NCBI RefSeq assembly: GCF_018320785.1
Contig: NC_054865.1
Span: 11,629,579 to 11,693,578, forward strand
Reading direction: 5' to 3'
DNA length: 64,000 bases
From: Cheilinus undulatus
Taxonomy: Eukaryota > Chordata > Actinopteri > Labriformes > Labridae
The position numbers and the translations under genes are program-made. Of this stretch, positions 24,301 to 32,270 are shown piece after piece. The notes under the pieces were generated by a model, which was not told where the DNA came from, made no database searches, and saw only the letters and a program-made list of their open reading frames with translations. The number at the start of each line of letters is the position of its first letter. Positions within the stretch are counted from its first letter, which is position 1.

Positions 24301-26351
24301 AACCCAATAAAAAATAAGTTGCAAAAAAAAGTAGCTGCACATAGAGCACTATGCACATCAGTTCAGACTATTTTACCAGGTACGCTTTTAATGTATGAGA
24401 ATTCAGTGTCTTAATTTTTTCCAGGTTTGAAGAAATTTTTCGAACATAACTTATCTAAGCTCCAATATGCATGTAACAATGGTTGTCCATATCTATAAAG
24501 ATGAATATCAGCTCCAATTTTATGCTCATACCTTGCACAGTGTTTGTTTAGGAGGTATGAGCACAGTGAACCCTATATTTCAAATTGATTAAGGACAAAA
24601 GTGAAAACCTGGGTGGTCTTCTGCTGTTTTTTATGCAGTTATCTGTTATTAAGGTCTTAATGTTTTGGGGGTTTTGCAACTGCAAAGCACTTTGTGGCCT
24701 CTGTTCTTAATTTCAGTTCAATAAAGCTACACAGGGAAAAATCTGCTTAAGACATGTTTTAGCAAACCTGTAGGAAGTGACATGAACAGACCAAGCAAGT
24801 AGATCAGTGTGAGCTTTGTGTGCTGTTGTGTAATGACTTAACCAACAAATTACAGTGCTTGAGCAATGTTGATGTGTCATCCATGTTAGCCCTTAAAATT
24901 AGTGTCTTGCAAAACCTACAACGAAGTCAAATGTAGTTATTTTCTCTCAGAAGATGCATTGCACTGTGCTTTATTATAAGACAATCATAATTTGGGCATG
25001 TGAGGGACTTCTGATCTTCACATGCTAATAAAGCTGTTTGGCAAAAATAATGAAATATTCAGCCACCTTTTCATGAGAAAGTGAACTTTGATTTCTGATG
25101 ACAACACCATTAGCAGCAGTGCTATTTGCATTCATACCTTTCCTAATTTAACAGAAGTTTGTCTTAAGTATGACAACAACTTGCTGGGAGTAATCTTTGA
25201 ATGCCATAATGAACACAGTTAAATAGCCTGTTGTCAACTTTTTACAAACTATGATAGGGCAGGAAGAAACGAAAAGAAGAACTTGAAGAACTTGAAATTA
25301 TTAGGCAACTTCTTTGGAAACAGCTCTATTCCATAGACTGGCTATAGTGTTTCTGTTTGACGCTGGAGTATTTCATCACAAGGAACTTTTTAATAGTGGA
25401 TTATTCTTAAATGGACAGCCAGATTCCCAGAATTTCTCCAGGATTAGTCATCAATATCATTAGGAATCACTAAAATTAATTGGAGGGCTCTTGCCCATAT
25501 CCTATAACAGTTCCTATATGCAAAAACGTTACACTTGAGCTGTTTCTACACAGCTGTGCACTTCCTCTGCGTTACTTGGAGCATAAAGCTGTCAGGTGTT
25601 GCGGTCTTGTAAGTGACCATGTTGATAAAGGACTTTTTGCCTGATGTGTCTGTGGTTGTAGTTACAGCAGATGTTAAAGGCTTTAAGTATCCCAATCGAT
25701 GCTTTTTGTTTCGGGATATAATCATGAAAACACGCCAGAAACGTACTTATTAGAAATACATAACTGAGCATACGTTAGGACGTTTCTGTTTTCAACATCT
25801 GTTGTAACGCAGACATCAAAACGCATTCTCTGATGAAAGTCGTCAGTTAACATGGTCACTTTTATAAGCCTAACACCAATGCAACGTTTGCAACAAACTG
25901 CTCATGTACATTGCTTTTGGTGATATCTACTACGTGTACACATAGATAACCATTCCTGGCTGAGCGGTTATACAAACTTTGATGGGCACAGACTTATGAG
26001 TTTGGTATTATCAACGGTTAGCGGTGCGGTCCACGCCCTACGACATGACGTTAGCAACCGAAGCTAACGGCTAACATTAATTAGCCCGTGTTGGCTAGCT
26101 GACTGAGCAGCTGTCTGCATCGACTTTTATGAGTTACACTTGCCAAAACGTTTAATGAAAAGGAGAAGGAAGAAACTTCCTTGCGTGTTCAGACTGGTAG
26201 GACACTATAACCCCCAAAGTTGCACCGGCTAGCTTGTCCCTGTCCTGGCCATGAACTGTGTATGAATGTGATAAACAAACTTACAGTTCCTGATGTCAGA
26301 GATGAACACCGCCAGGCCACGCATCCCATCTCCTTTAGAGACCGCAGGCAT
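3360..26351 (-). CDS. ap2a2: AP-2 adaptor complex subunit alpha-2 (alpha-adaptin), complete, 23 coding exons
   Basis: Large subunit of the AP-2 heterotetramer. It binds PtdIns(4,5)P2 and cargo at the plasma membrane and recruits clathrin accessory proteins during endocytosis. The start [16 protein letters not shown] at 26351 matches the invariant family N-terminus; the stop is at 3362-3360. The 23 exons join with consistent phase to 2871 nt (956 residues; mammalian AP2A2 is about 940). Diagnostic stretches such as [59 protein letters not shown] and [17 protein letters not shown] follow AP2A2 rather than AP2A1. Domain order is an alpha-solenoid trunk (about 1-595), a hinge (about 596-735) and a C-terminal appendage. 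The PtdIns(4,5)P2-binding cluster K55-K56-K57-Y58 is present. No frameshift or internal stop was seen. Which teleost duplicate this is cannot be decided here. Confidence 0.96.
5842..7364 (-). other. ap2a2: U12-type AT-AC intron of ap2a2 (intron 18)
   Basis: On the minus strand exon 18 ends at 7365 and the intron begins ATATCCTTTCC (7364 downward), which matches the minor-spliceosome 5' site. Near the 3' end is ATCCTTGAC (5862-5854), close to the U12 branch consensus TTCCTTRAC. Its branch A at 5855 lies 13 nt from the terminal AC (5843-5842). Using AT/AC keeps the frame and gives the expected [14 protein letters not shown] junction. The nearby GT options that keep frame either delete conserved residues or add foreign ones, and their sites are weak. 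Confidence 0.88.
6835..7197 (-). mobile_element. hAT-like non-autonomous element fragment in ap2a2 U12-type intron
   Basis: The segment has many AAAAGTAC motifs and ends near 7197 with a diverged form of TTACTTTCCACCACTG, the end of a common fish repeat whose other end reads CAGTGGTGGAAAGTAACT. It is degraded and the left terminus is not clear. Confidence 0.5.
8210..8360 (-). mobile_element. Degraded tRNA-derived SINE, reverse orientation
   Basis: Read on the minus strand this resembles the SINE copy near 19125-19325: a phrase equivalent to TGCTGTTTAGTGCATGTCTTCCCCC, broken by substitutions, then a pyrimidine-rich tail. The A and B boxes are too worn to identify. It lies in the intron between ap2a2 exons 16 and 17. 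Confidence 0.4.
9041..11067 (-). other. ap2a2: ap2a2 exons 14-16: hinge region
   Basis: E14 11067-10903 (165 nt) begins [20 protein letters not shown], the conserved end of the trunk, then becomes polar. E15 10637-10548 (90 nt, 30 residues) is Pro/Ser-rich and contains SPSLMADLL, resembling the PSPSADLLGL motif of the mammalian hinge. E16 9174-9041 (134 nt) contains LLVDVFSD, also conserved in AP2A2. E14 and E15 both start and end in phase 0, so either can be skipped without breaking the frame. E15 is the least certain exon because the hinge is poorly conserved, but its phase, length and the ADLL motif all fit. Confidence 0.82.
11511..11894. mobile_element. hAT-type MITE, 384 bp, in ap2a2 intron 13
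   Basis: It begins TAGGGACGCATGATATT and ends AATATTGTACATCCCTA, which form an imperfect terminal inverted repeat of the fish TAGGGATGCACGATATT class. The flanking 8-mers gttattag (11503-11510) and atttttag (11895-11902) agree at 6 of 8 positions, consistent with an old 8-bp target duplication. It has no coding capacity. Confidence 0.65.
12331..12490 (+). mobile_element. tRNA-derived SINE, well preserved
   Basis: It has an intact RNA polymerase III A box, TGGCCTAGCGGT (12340-12351), and B box, GGGTTCGAATCT (12379-12390), with tRNA-like spacing. A C/T-rich body and a tail near AATAAAGGACAAA follow. It is in the same intron of ap2a2 as the 11511-11894 MITE. Confidence 0.8.
13650..13815 (+). 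mobile_element. Degraded tRNA-derived SINE
   Basis: It shares the layout of the 12331 copy: a tRNA-like head with GGTGGTTATG, a B-box-like CAGAGTCAAATCT, a CTCCACTCTCCCTCTC body and an AAAGAAAGGCATAAAAG tail. The boxes are mutated. It is intronic in ap2a2. Confidence 0.45.
15926..16075. repeat. TGTTTACATG-type MITE fragment
   Basis: It contains repeated phrases such as TGTGTTTACATG and TATCCCGGTT in alternating orientation, typical of a family of small fish inverted-repeat elements. A related fragment is at 21700-21835, ending ACATGTAAACACAG. Both lie in ap2a2 introns. Boundaries are approximate. Confidence 0.45.
16681..17110 (-). repeat. Dispersed repeat, inverted relative to its copy at 58640-59050
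   Basis: Its reverse complement aligns along its whole length with 58640-59050, sharing phrases such as AATAACTCGAAGCACGGATG, CTGCTTTGACATGCTTTGTA and GGAACATATTCCCCAGATAT with scattered mismatches and small indels. No coding frame is conserved between the two copies. The family is not recognised. It lies in the intron between ap2a2 exons 7 and 8. Confidence 0.75.
17715..17965 (+). mobile_element. Fish SINE of the CAGTGGTTAGCGCTG...CCCTGCGACCC type
   Basis: The head CGGTGATGCAGTGGCTAGTG, the middle TTAGTTGGCCTAACTTGTCC and the tail CAGCCCCCTGCGACCCCAAA correspond in order to the common fish SINE represented more fully at 29811-30200 in reverse. It is missing the internal part around the B box. 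Confidence 0.6.
19125..19325 (-). mobile_element. tRNA-derived SINE, reverse orientation
   Basis: Read on the minus strand it starts near GGGTGCCAGATTGGCTTGG, passes a worn B-box region and CGGTCTTGGTGCTGTTTGG, then a run of C and the tail CCCCATGTTTCCTGTCTCTC. It has the same layout as the 12331 family. It lies in the intron between ap2a2 exons 5 and 6. Confidence 0.5.
19735..19885 (-). mobile_element. 5' half of the CAGTGG...-type fish SINE, reverse orientation
   Basis: The minus-strand order is a head with ACAGCAAGAAAGTTCC, GGTTGGAATCCTAG in the B-box position, then GGCCTTTCTGTG and GCATGCATTCCCC. This matches the first half of the 29811-30200 element. The 3' half is absent. Confidence 0.55.
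20687..20900. mobile_element. hAT-like MITE fragment (TAGGGCTGC end)
   Basis: The left edge CTAGGGCTGCTTGATTATAG followed by AATCACAG/TCATAATCAC is the start of a common fish element whose intact form begins TAGGGCTGCACGATTATG. No matching right terminus was found, so this is a truncated copy. Confidence 0.45.
22640..22915 (+). mobile_element. tRNA-derived SINE with CCTTGGGCAAGACA core
   Basis: There is a tRNA-like head with a B-box-like GAGGGTTTGATCCCC, then the hallmark core TCCTTGGGCAAGACATTTAA, GCTCCCATTGCTGTGTC, repeated GAATGCATGGATGTGTATGA phrases and a tail CATTTGGATACCAAAGG. These appear in the order found in a very common teleost SINE whose 3' end reads like CTTTGGATAAAAGCGC. It directly follows ap2a2 exon 2 on the chromosome, inside intron 1. 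Confidence 0.7.
22952..23020. repeat. Perfect 28-bp inverted repeat (hairpin)
   Basis: The arms 22952-22979 and 22993-23020 are exact reverse complements (TCAGCAATGCTCCAAATGAT... and its mirror) around a 13-nt loop. A third partial copy of the arm, CAAATGATGCATAAAT, follows at 23023. It is probably the remnant of a small inverted-repeat element. Intronic in ap2a2. Confidence 0.85.
23021..26280. other. Remainder of ap2a2 intron 1, nothing recognised
   Basis: AT-rich intronic sequence with short A or T runs (for example near 24165). I saw no exon, RNA gene or defined repeat on either strand. Confidence 0.5.
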
Positions 26352-26640
26352 TTTGTTCACTCCCTGTTAATGGGACGCTGTCTCTTCCGTATTTTAAGTC
26401 TCCTAACTATGCGATTTAACTTTGTTTTGAAGTTTGCTATCAAGCTAGCGGAGCAGTGTAGTGAACGGAGCCCTGACATATGACGGAGACAGGAACCAGA
26501 CAAGCTATGGCTGCGTTCAGTATCCCCGAAACTACACCTACAACCTAAAACAGGGCCGCGTTCCATTAATGATGGGTTTTCTCAACACAGCTGCCACTGG
26601 TTCTCATTGAGAATGACCAACAAAATGAACCATGAGGTTG
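26352..26640 (-). promoter_or_regulatory. 5' UTR and promoter region of ap2a2
   Basis: This is the sequence immediately upstream of the ap2a2 start codon on the minus strand. The ATG at 26351 has A at -3 (aaaATG). No TATA box or other defined core element was recognised, which is usual for housekeeping genes. The transcription start cannot be placed from sequence alone. Confidence 0.4.
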
Positions 26641-26894
26641 CGTGTTAAGGACATCAAATTAGTCGTGATAATAAAATTATGGATTTATTCACAATCTGCA
26701 ATGTAACATTTAAACCATCGCAGGTGTTTAGGGTTAATTATTAATTAAAAATTGGGCTCTGCCCAATTTGCCGGTGCCAACGTGATGTCTCTTTGTCCCT
26801 AGTGTACAGCAAGGAGGGAGCCACTATTTGATAAAGAATATCCGTCGGAGACCCTTCATTGATTCTGCAAACTATGGAACTACTATTGTTGCAA

Positions 26895-27092
26895 AAGTAT
26901 TTGCAAATGCATACAAAGATCTGCACACAAATCTACAAATGCATGTACAGATCTGCAAATGTGTGCACAAATCCACAAATGTGTGTACAGATCTGCAAAT
27001 CTATGTAAAGATTTGCAAATGTGTGCAAAGTTTTGCAAATTTGTACAAAGATCCACAAATGCATGCACTAATCTGCAAATATGTAGACCAAT
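26895..27092 (+). repeat. Tandem array of a 20-bp unit (array 1)
   Basis: About nine imperfect units with consensus like ACAGATCTGCAAATGTGTGC, alternating TCTGCAAAT and TCCACAAAT cores. Because 60 nt is three units, the array produces misleading open frames with a 20-residue period on both strands. The flanking leader (TTGTTGCAAAAGTATTTGCA) and the last units are shared with array 2, in opposite orientation. Confidence 0.9.
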
Positions 27093-28111
27093 TTGTTATT
27101 GTGGGCTTAGTTCATTTTGGTTCAGAATCTGCCCCTCAGTTGGCTGTCATACACACGTGACTTTTGCAATACTTGTACCGCGCACGATTTGTACTTAGAT
27201 CCAGCGTGCACTTAGATCTGTAAGCGTGGAGGCTGGGTCTATTGCCCTCAGCACAGGCTCACAGGCAAGGCTGCCTTTCTCATCGCATGGGAATCACACA
27301 GGAGGCAGCAGTTAAGACTAAGTAAGGGCTCTATATAACGTCAGTGTGGAAGGAGAAATGTTATCGTAATATACGGTTATTGTTATTATTCATATTTTGA
27401 TTGAAAGAGTGAATAAAATAATGAGTTCTTTACCTCCAAAATCGTGTCAGAGCGGTGGTTGAATTGCCATCTGTACAAGACAGGGTTTTATGCGTTGTAG
27501 TTAACAGAAATCCCCATTATAACACTGTATGATCAATAAGATTGATAGAGTGGTCTGTAACATTTCTATTTATATAAATAACAGGGGAAGAGAAAGATTG
27601 ACAGCCATACACGGAGCTGAACAGCACCCGCCAATGTTGACATCTTAATCACATTACTCCGCTGACACTGAATGTGATGGGCAAGTGGCTGAGTGGCAAC
27701 ATTGCAGACTATTATTCACCTAGTCATGGCTTATTAATCTAAATATTTCTTATTAGCTGGCCAGGAAACCTATGGAACTTGAAAATTTGCTTTAATGTGT
27801 GATCAAAACGATCGGCCTGACGAAATATTCATTTCAGTCCATTACAGTTCGCACTACACAGTCATTTTAATATTTTGATCATTTGCTCTGACATCACGCT
27901 GATAGCTCCATCAGCTGCCCTTAAAATAGAAAATCGCTCTGTGAGCAAAAGAATCCCAACATAAAAATGTAAAAGCTAAAGTTCTGCTGTGGCCACCAGA
28001 AAAACTCTGAAATTAGAGACCTCAGAGTCACCTGGCTCTGTTCAGTGTGGTGCTGCTGATCCTGCACCTGCAGCACAAACAGCACCTGCGTGATGACTCT
28101 TTGTCCACAGC
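27093..28111. other. Intergenic stretch, nothing recognised
   Basis: No gene, RNA or defined element was identified on either strand. It holds single-copy-looking AT-rich sequence between array 1 and the first copy of the GGATTCTGGCC end motif. Confidence 0.4.
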
Positions 28112-28205
28112 TGAAGACTCCCTCTACCTGTCATCTACTCCCGCCCGCAAATGTGTGGATTCTGGCCTGATGCTGATTCACTGAAAGCATCAAGCATAAC
28201 AAACA
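28112..28205 (+). repeat. Solo copy of the GGATTCTGGCCTGATGCTGA end motif
   Basis: It contains GGATTCTGGCCTGATGCTGA then TTCACTGAAAGCATCAAGCA, the same sequence that forms the right terminus of the element at 28411-28800 and the reverse-oriented fragment at 34232-34318. The preceding TGTCATCTACTCCCGCCC is shared by these copies as well. Confidence 0.75.
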
Positions 28206-28410
28206 CTGCATCTTTTTCCTTGCCTGAGTGATTAAATTCATGATCATGTATAAAAATTACCAGCAAAAAAACAAACAGGTAATAAGAAATAAATGTATAG
28301 AATTAATATTGTAATATATTATATTGCAAAACTTGAACCAACAACTACGTGAATGAAAGGCCGTGATATTGCCACTCAGCCACTTGATCAGCTGGATGAT
28401 TATTAGATGG

Positions 28411-28800
28411 TTTCAGTGAATCAGCAACAGGCCAGAATCCACGCATTACAAATTGGTCTACATATTTACAGATTAGTGCACGCATTTGTGGATCTTTGTA
28501 CAAATTTGCAAAACTTTCCACACATTTGCAAATCTTTATACGGATTTGCAGATCTGTACACGCATTTGTGGATTTGTGCACGCATTTACAGATCTGTACA
28601 CGCATTTGTGGATTTGTACACGCATTTGTGGATTTGTGCACGCATTTGTAGATCTGTACATGCATTTGTGGATTTGTGTGCAGATCTTTGTACGAATTTG
28701 CAAATACTTTTGCAACAATAATAGCTCCATATTCCTCTACCACAGCACGTCATCCACTCCTGCCCACGCAGGATTCTGGCCTGATGCTGATTTACTGAAA
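28411..28800. mobile_element. Small TIR element carrying 20-bp repeat array 2
   Basis: Terminal inverted repeats are 28411-28440 (TTTCAGTGAATCAGCAACAG then GCCAGAATCC) and 28771-28800, its reverse complement with 2 differences in 30. Between them lie about twelve units of the same 20-bp repeat as array 1, in reverse orientation (28445-28712), then a GCAACAATAATAGCTCC segment. Long open frames over it are artefacts of the repeat. A truncated copy of the inner right end is at 28860-28935. No transposase is present and the family is not recognised. Confidence 0.75.
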
Positions 28801-28859
28801 GCATGCAGCATAACAAGCATCATGTTCAGTTACTCACCACGCATAAAAATTAACGTGTT

Positions 28860-28935
28860 GTCCACGCATTTGTGGATTTGTGCACAGATCTTTGTACGCA
28901 TTTGTTAATACTTTTGCAACAACATAAGCTCCTGG
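28860..28935 (-). repeat. Truncated copy of the 28411-28800 element interior
   Basis: GCATTTGTGGATTTGTGCAC followed by AGATCTTTGTACGCATTTG and TACTTTTGCAACAA matches 28665-28730 with few changes. It holds only about two units of the 20-bp repeat. Confidence 0.7.
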
Positions 28936-29064
28936 AAAAACGGCCTTATTCAAGGCAAATTCAGTTGATGAAAAGTGATGCTGATATTGAATTTGTGATA
29001 GGTGTAGATGTTCCTAAGACAATGGAGCCATGGGACATACACCACATTCCAAACTTGAAATGCA

Positions 29065-29135
29065 CTCAGAGAGAGCAGACCTCCACCATTAGACCTATCT
29101 CCCAATAGTTAAGAATCCTGTAATTAATTCCTGGA
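29065..29135 (+). mobile_element. Fragment of LINE-like 3' end
   Basis: AGACCTCCACCATTAGACCT then ATCTCCCAATAGTTAAGAATCC and ATTCCTGGACCCA matches the first part of the longer copy at 29505-29575. Confidence 0.5.
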
Positions 29136-29439
29136 CCCATCTCCATGTGCCCCCCACCACGGAATTCACCGATCACTCCCTCCCAGTGAGGAAAGGAATT
29201 GGCTTCACTACAGTGGACTCTCATGGTGGAAGCATTGCCTGCTGGTGCCAACAGATGCACTGACAGTCTCACCCATGGTCTCACTGGACGGCTGGAAGTC
29301 ATGGCAGAAGGTGAATATTCCTCTATTTCTCCCAGCATTGTGAGTATTCTCGCTACAATTCACTGTCTTTTTCTCTGTTATGCCCTGACTCATCTCCTCG
29401 ACCGCGTCTTTCAAACTCTATAAACTCCAAAACCTTGAA

Positions 29440-29790
29440 TGGAACACAGCCAAAATGCTGCTGGGATTTAAGTTACTCATGTCCGCCATCTCCTGGTGTA
29501 GAGTGGTAACAGTGCAGAGCTCCGCCATTAGCCCTATCTCCCAATAGTACAGAATCCTTAAAAAAAATTCCTGGATCCAGACAGTGATCCGAATCATTAC
29601 CAAAATATTTTCAGTTCTTCCTTATGCCATTTCTGACATTTCCTGAAAATTTCATCAAAATCCGTCCACAACTTTTTGAGTTATTCTGCTTACAAACGAA
29701 AAAACTAACTAACTAACTAACTAACTATCTAACAAACTGACAAACTAAAAAACCCACCCGATCACATAACCTCCTTGGCGGAGGTAATTA
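29440..29790 (+). mobile_element. 3' end of a non-LTR retrotransposon or its derivative
   Basis: It contains a familiar fish tail: GCCATTAGCCCTATCTCCCA, AAATTCCTGGATCCAGACAG, TTTCATCAAAATCCGTCCA, TTTGAGTTATTCTGC, a (CTAA)n run near 29703-29730 and the end CCTCCTTGGCGGAGGTAAT. I associate this tail with RTE-like LINEs but cannot confirm the clade. No reverse transcriptase is present. Confidence 0.6.
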
Positions 29791-29810
29791 TTGTGCAAAT
29801 GACATTTTTC

Positions 29811-30200
29811 TCCATCCATTCATCCATTTTCTATACCACTGATCCTGTTGGGGATCAGTGGTATAGTGATCATTTTCTGTTGGGGGTCATGGGGTGCTGG
29901 AGCCTGTCCCAGCTGTCATAAGGTGAGAGCTGGGGTACACCCTGGACTGGTGGCCAGTCAATCACAGGGCTGACATATAGAGACAGACAGCCAGGCACGC
30001 TCACAGCCACACCTATGGCCAGTTTAGAGTCACCACTTAATCTAATGAGCATGTCTTTTGGTGGTGGGAGGAAGCCAGAGTACCTGCAGAGAACCATGCA
30101 TGCTCGGGGAGAACATGCAAACTCCAAACAGAAAGCCGAACCAGGGACCTTCTTGCTGTGAGGCAACAGCGCTAACCCCTGTGCCGACGGGAGCCCCTCA
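29811..30200 (-). mobile_element. Near-complete fish SINE, reverse orientation
   Basis: Read on the minus strand: a head around AGCGCTGTTGCCTCACAGCA, AAGAAGGTCCCTGGTTCGGC (B box), GTTTGCATGTTCTCCCCGAG, TAAGTGGTGACTCTAAACTG, GTCTGTCTCTATATGTCAGC, then TGACAGCTGGGACAGGCTCC and a tail of ATGGATG repeats. It is the best preserved of three copies in the window (others at 17715 and 19735). A 15-bp perfect hairpin (29831-29845 with 29852-29866) sits in the tail. Confidence 0.75.
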
Positions 30201-31019
30201 ATGCATCACAGTTTCAGCAAAGTCAATAAAAAACACAACAAGGACAAGAATATGGATGAAATCCTGACTGGAATAAAGGAGCAACTGTATTTAAAATTGT
30301 GAGCCAGAAAACTAACAGAAAACTAACAGCTGGCCGGTGATGGTACCTCACTCCAGTTGGTTGTTGTGGGTATTCCTGTCAAGGCATTATGACCTACAAT
30401 TGTTGATATTAGCATGTCTGATATTTGTAATTTGAGGTTGGGGAGGCTCCAACGCCACTTGAAACAGTAAAAAAAAAAACAATGCTTCAACACAATTGAA
30501 CATGCCCCATAGTTATCAGGGCAGGCCTAAAATCTGGCTTTAAATCTTGTAGTGTGTGGCCAGCCTTAGTCATGGCAAAAAGCAAAGGATAGGGAACACA
30601 AGGACAGATGCTTATTCAACCATCTGTAACTCATGAGGCACCTTAAACTTACAGAGGGAAAAAAAAGGGTTCAGGTCAAGGTAAAAAAGGCTTAGACTGG
30701 GACACTGTGGTTGAGAGCAAAACCTCATAGAGAGAGGACACCACAGGCAAAGCTGGATCCCAAAAGAGGACTGACTGTGCACCCACTGCAGCCACCTGGA
30801 GGTAGAAACAGAGCAGCACTTTTTAACCACTTGTCCATTGTCAAAGGACATCAGGGACAAGTTTCTCTCCCTGAAAGATCGTTAAATTCAGAAAAGGAGG
30901 AAAAACAGATTTTAAGAGTATCCTTTTTCTTTAAGTGTCTGCAGCTGTTAAATCCATCCCACAAACTATAACACTGAAATAGTTTTAGAATGACTAACCA
31001 TTTGATCTGTTTAACAGAA
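30201..31019. other. Intergenic stretch, nothing recognised
   Basis: No gene or defined repeat family could be supported. An open frame at 30711-30971 has no family resemblance. Confidence 0.4.
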
Positions 31020-31445
31020 ATTTACTGTCAAAATTAGTCAATATTTAAAAAAAGGTTAAGGTTGGCAGAAGTTTGGCAAAAATTGGCAGAAAAAAGTTGT
31101 GAAAAGAGGTTAAAATGTGTCAAAAATGGTAAAGGATGAAAAAAGGGACAAAGGGTATCAAAAAATGGTTACAAATGACAAAAAAATAGTGCAAGAAAGT
31201 AAAGAAAAGGGGTTAAAAAGTGGGAAACATTGAAGAAAAGTGGCAAAAAATGGATGAGTGGCACACAGGGGATAAAACATGCAGGGAAAGTGGTTTAAAA
31301 GGGGTTAAAATCATACAAAAATTAGGTTAAAGAGGCAGGTTAACAGTGTCAAAATGGGTTAATATTGGTGCTAAATGACAATTAGGTAGGGCCCATTCTC
31401 TTGGATTTTCAGGGGTCCGGCCAATCCTGTTGTTCGGCCTGTCTC
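31020..31445 (-). repeat. Degenerate array of AAAGTGGCAAAAATGGTTAAA-like words
   Basis: A purine-rich stretch repeats variable words such as TGGCAAAAA, GGGTTAAAA and TGTCAAAA every 12-20 nt. It ends in GGATTTTCAGGGGTCCGGCC. The reverse complement matches the layout at 37884-38740, where a related flank (GGCTGGACCCCTGAAAAACC) starts the array, so both copies look like the same element in opposite orientation. Confidence 0.65.
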
Positions 31446-32262
31446 CTTGTGGTCTGCTGCATTATAGATATTAGGGATAGATCTCACTGGTAATGACTAA
31501 AAATGTCCTGTAGTTTAAAGGAAAATACAAATACTACTGCAATAATATTTCAATCAGACCAAAATGTTCATTTAATTTTTGTGTATTTGAAAGTCTGGCC
31601 TCCAGAGTTCCTGTTGAGACTAAATCTGGCCCCTGTGCAAATGTACTTGATGAACCCTGCTTTACGGCCTAGACTAGACCAGATGCAGCATCCGAGCAGC
31701 AGCGCCTCCACCAAGGAGCCTGATGCTCCTCTGACACCTGTTCCTGCTGCTACTGTCCCCAAAAAAGATACCAACAAGATTTAATAACAGTAATGTTGTT
31801 CTAAATAACTGACCAGACTGTCGGTTAAAGGATCATTGACAGTATTTTTGCTCAAAGAACAACTGGCTCATTGGCAGAGACTAAAGGCCAGGAAAAGTCA
31901 GTTCACAATCACAGCAGGGACTCTGGGAGTCAGAGAGTGGAGGGCTGTTTAATCTCAGCATTTGGTACTGACAAAACCAAACAACTAAATTATATCATTT
32001 TCTATTCCCATGTTGTCTCAGCTGGCTGTTCATAAAGAGACAGTGTGACATTTGATCCGAAAGGTTTTGACTTGGAAAGTGACTGTTTATGAGATTTTTT
32101 TCAGAATAAAAAAATATCCAAATATACATCAGGTACTGCAGTTCAGCTAAAAAATTCAGAGATATTATTTTTGTTTCATATTGGCTAAATTAGTTCAGTG
32201 ATTGTGCGACAACGCAACAACAGAAAACAACGGATTAGGGAGAGTATCTGTACTTTTTCTCC
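31446..32262. other. Intergenic stretch with one coding-like segment
   Basis: Mostly unremarkable. At about 31680-31785 there is a GC-richer segment reading ASTKEPDAPLTPVPAATVPK and ending in a stop, preceded by an AG. It may be a relic terminal exon, but no partner exon was found. Confidence 0.35.
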
Positions 32263-32270
32263 ACTTAAAG

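Larger units (their letters stand above)
12935..26351 (-). other. ap2a2: ap2a2 exons 1-13: N-terminal trunk (adaptin_N solenoid)
   Basis: Exon coordinates from splice sites and reading phase, in minus order: E1 26351-26285, E2 22595-22527, E3 20650-20508, E4 20411-20218, E5 19493-19364, E6 18908-18807, E7 18704-18596, E8 15607-15457, E9 15003-14835, E10 14506-14369, E11 14286-14104, E12 14020-13923, E13 13166-12935. Each starts after AG and ends before GT. Cumulative phases close exactly, for example 279 nt after E3, 1134 after E9 and 1785 after E13. They encode residues 1-595, the HEAT/ARM-like trunk that packs against the other AP-2 subunits. E3 carries the K55-K57/Y58 phosphoinositide patch. 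The E10 donor (gtgcgt) is the weakest of the GT donors. Confidence 0.93.

Noticed and set aside
26895..28712. 20-bp spaced repeats as a possible CRISPR array
   Set aside because: Units are contiguous with no unique spacers, the surrounding DNA is vertebrate, and the array lies inside a TIR element.
28345..28908. Overlapping open frames of up to 140 residues with VHKSTN/CTDLQI repeats
   Set aside because: They exist on both strands because the 20-bp unit lacks stops; the 20-residue period is simply three units.
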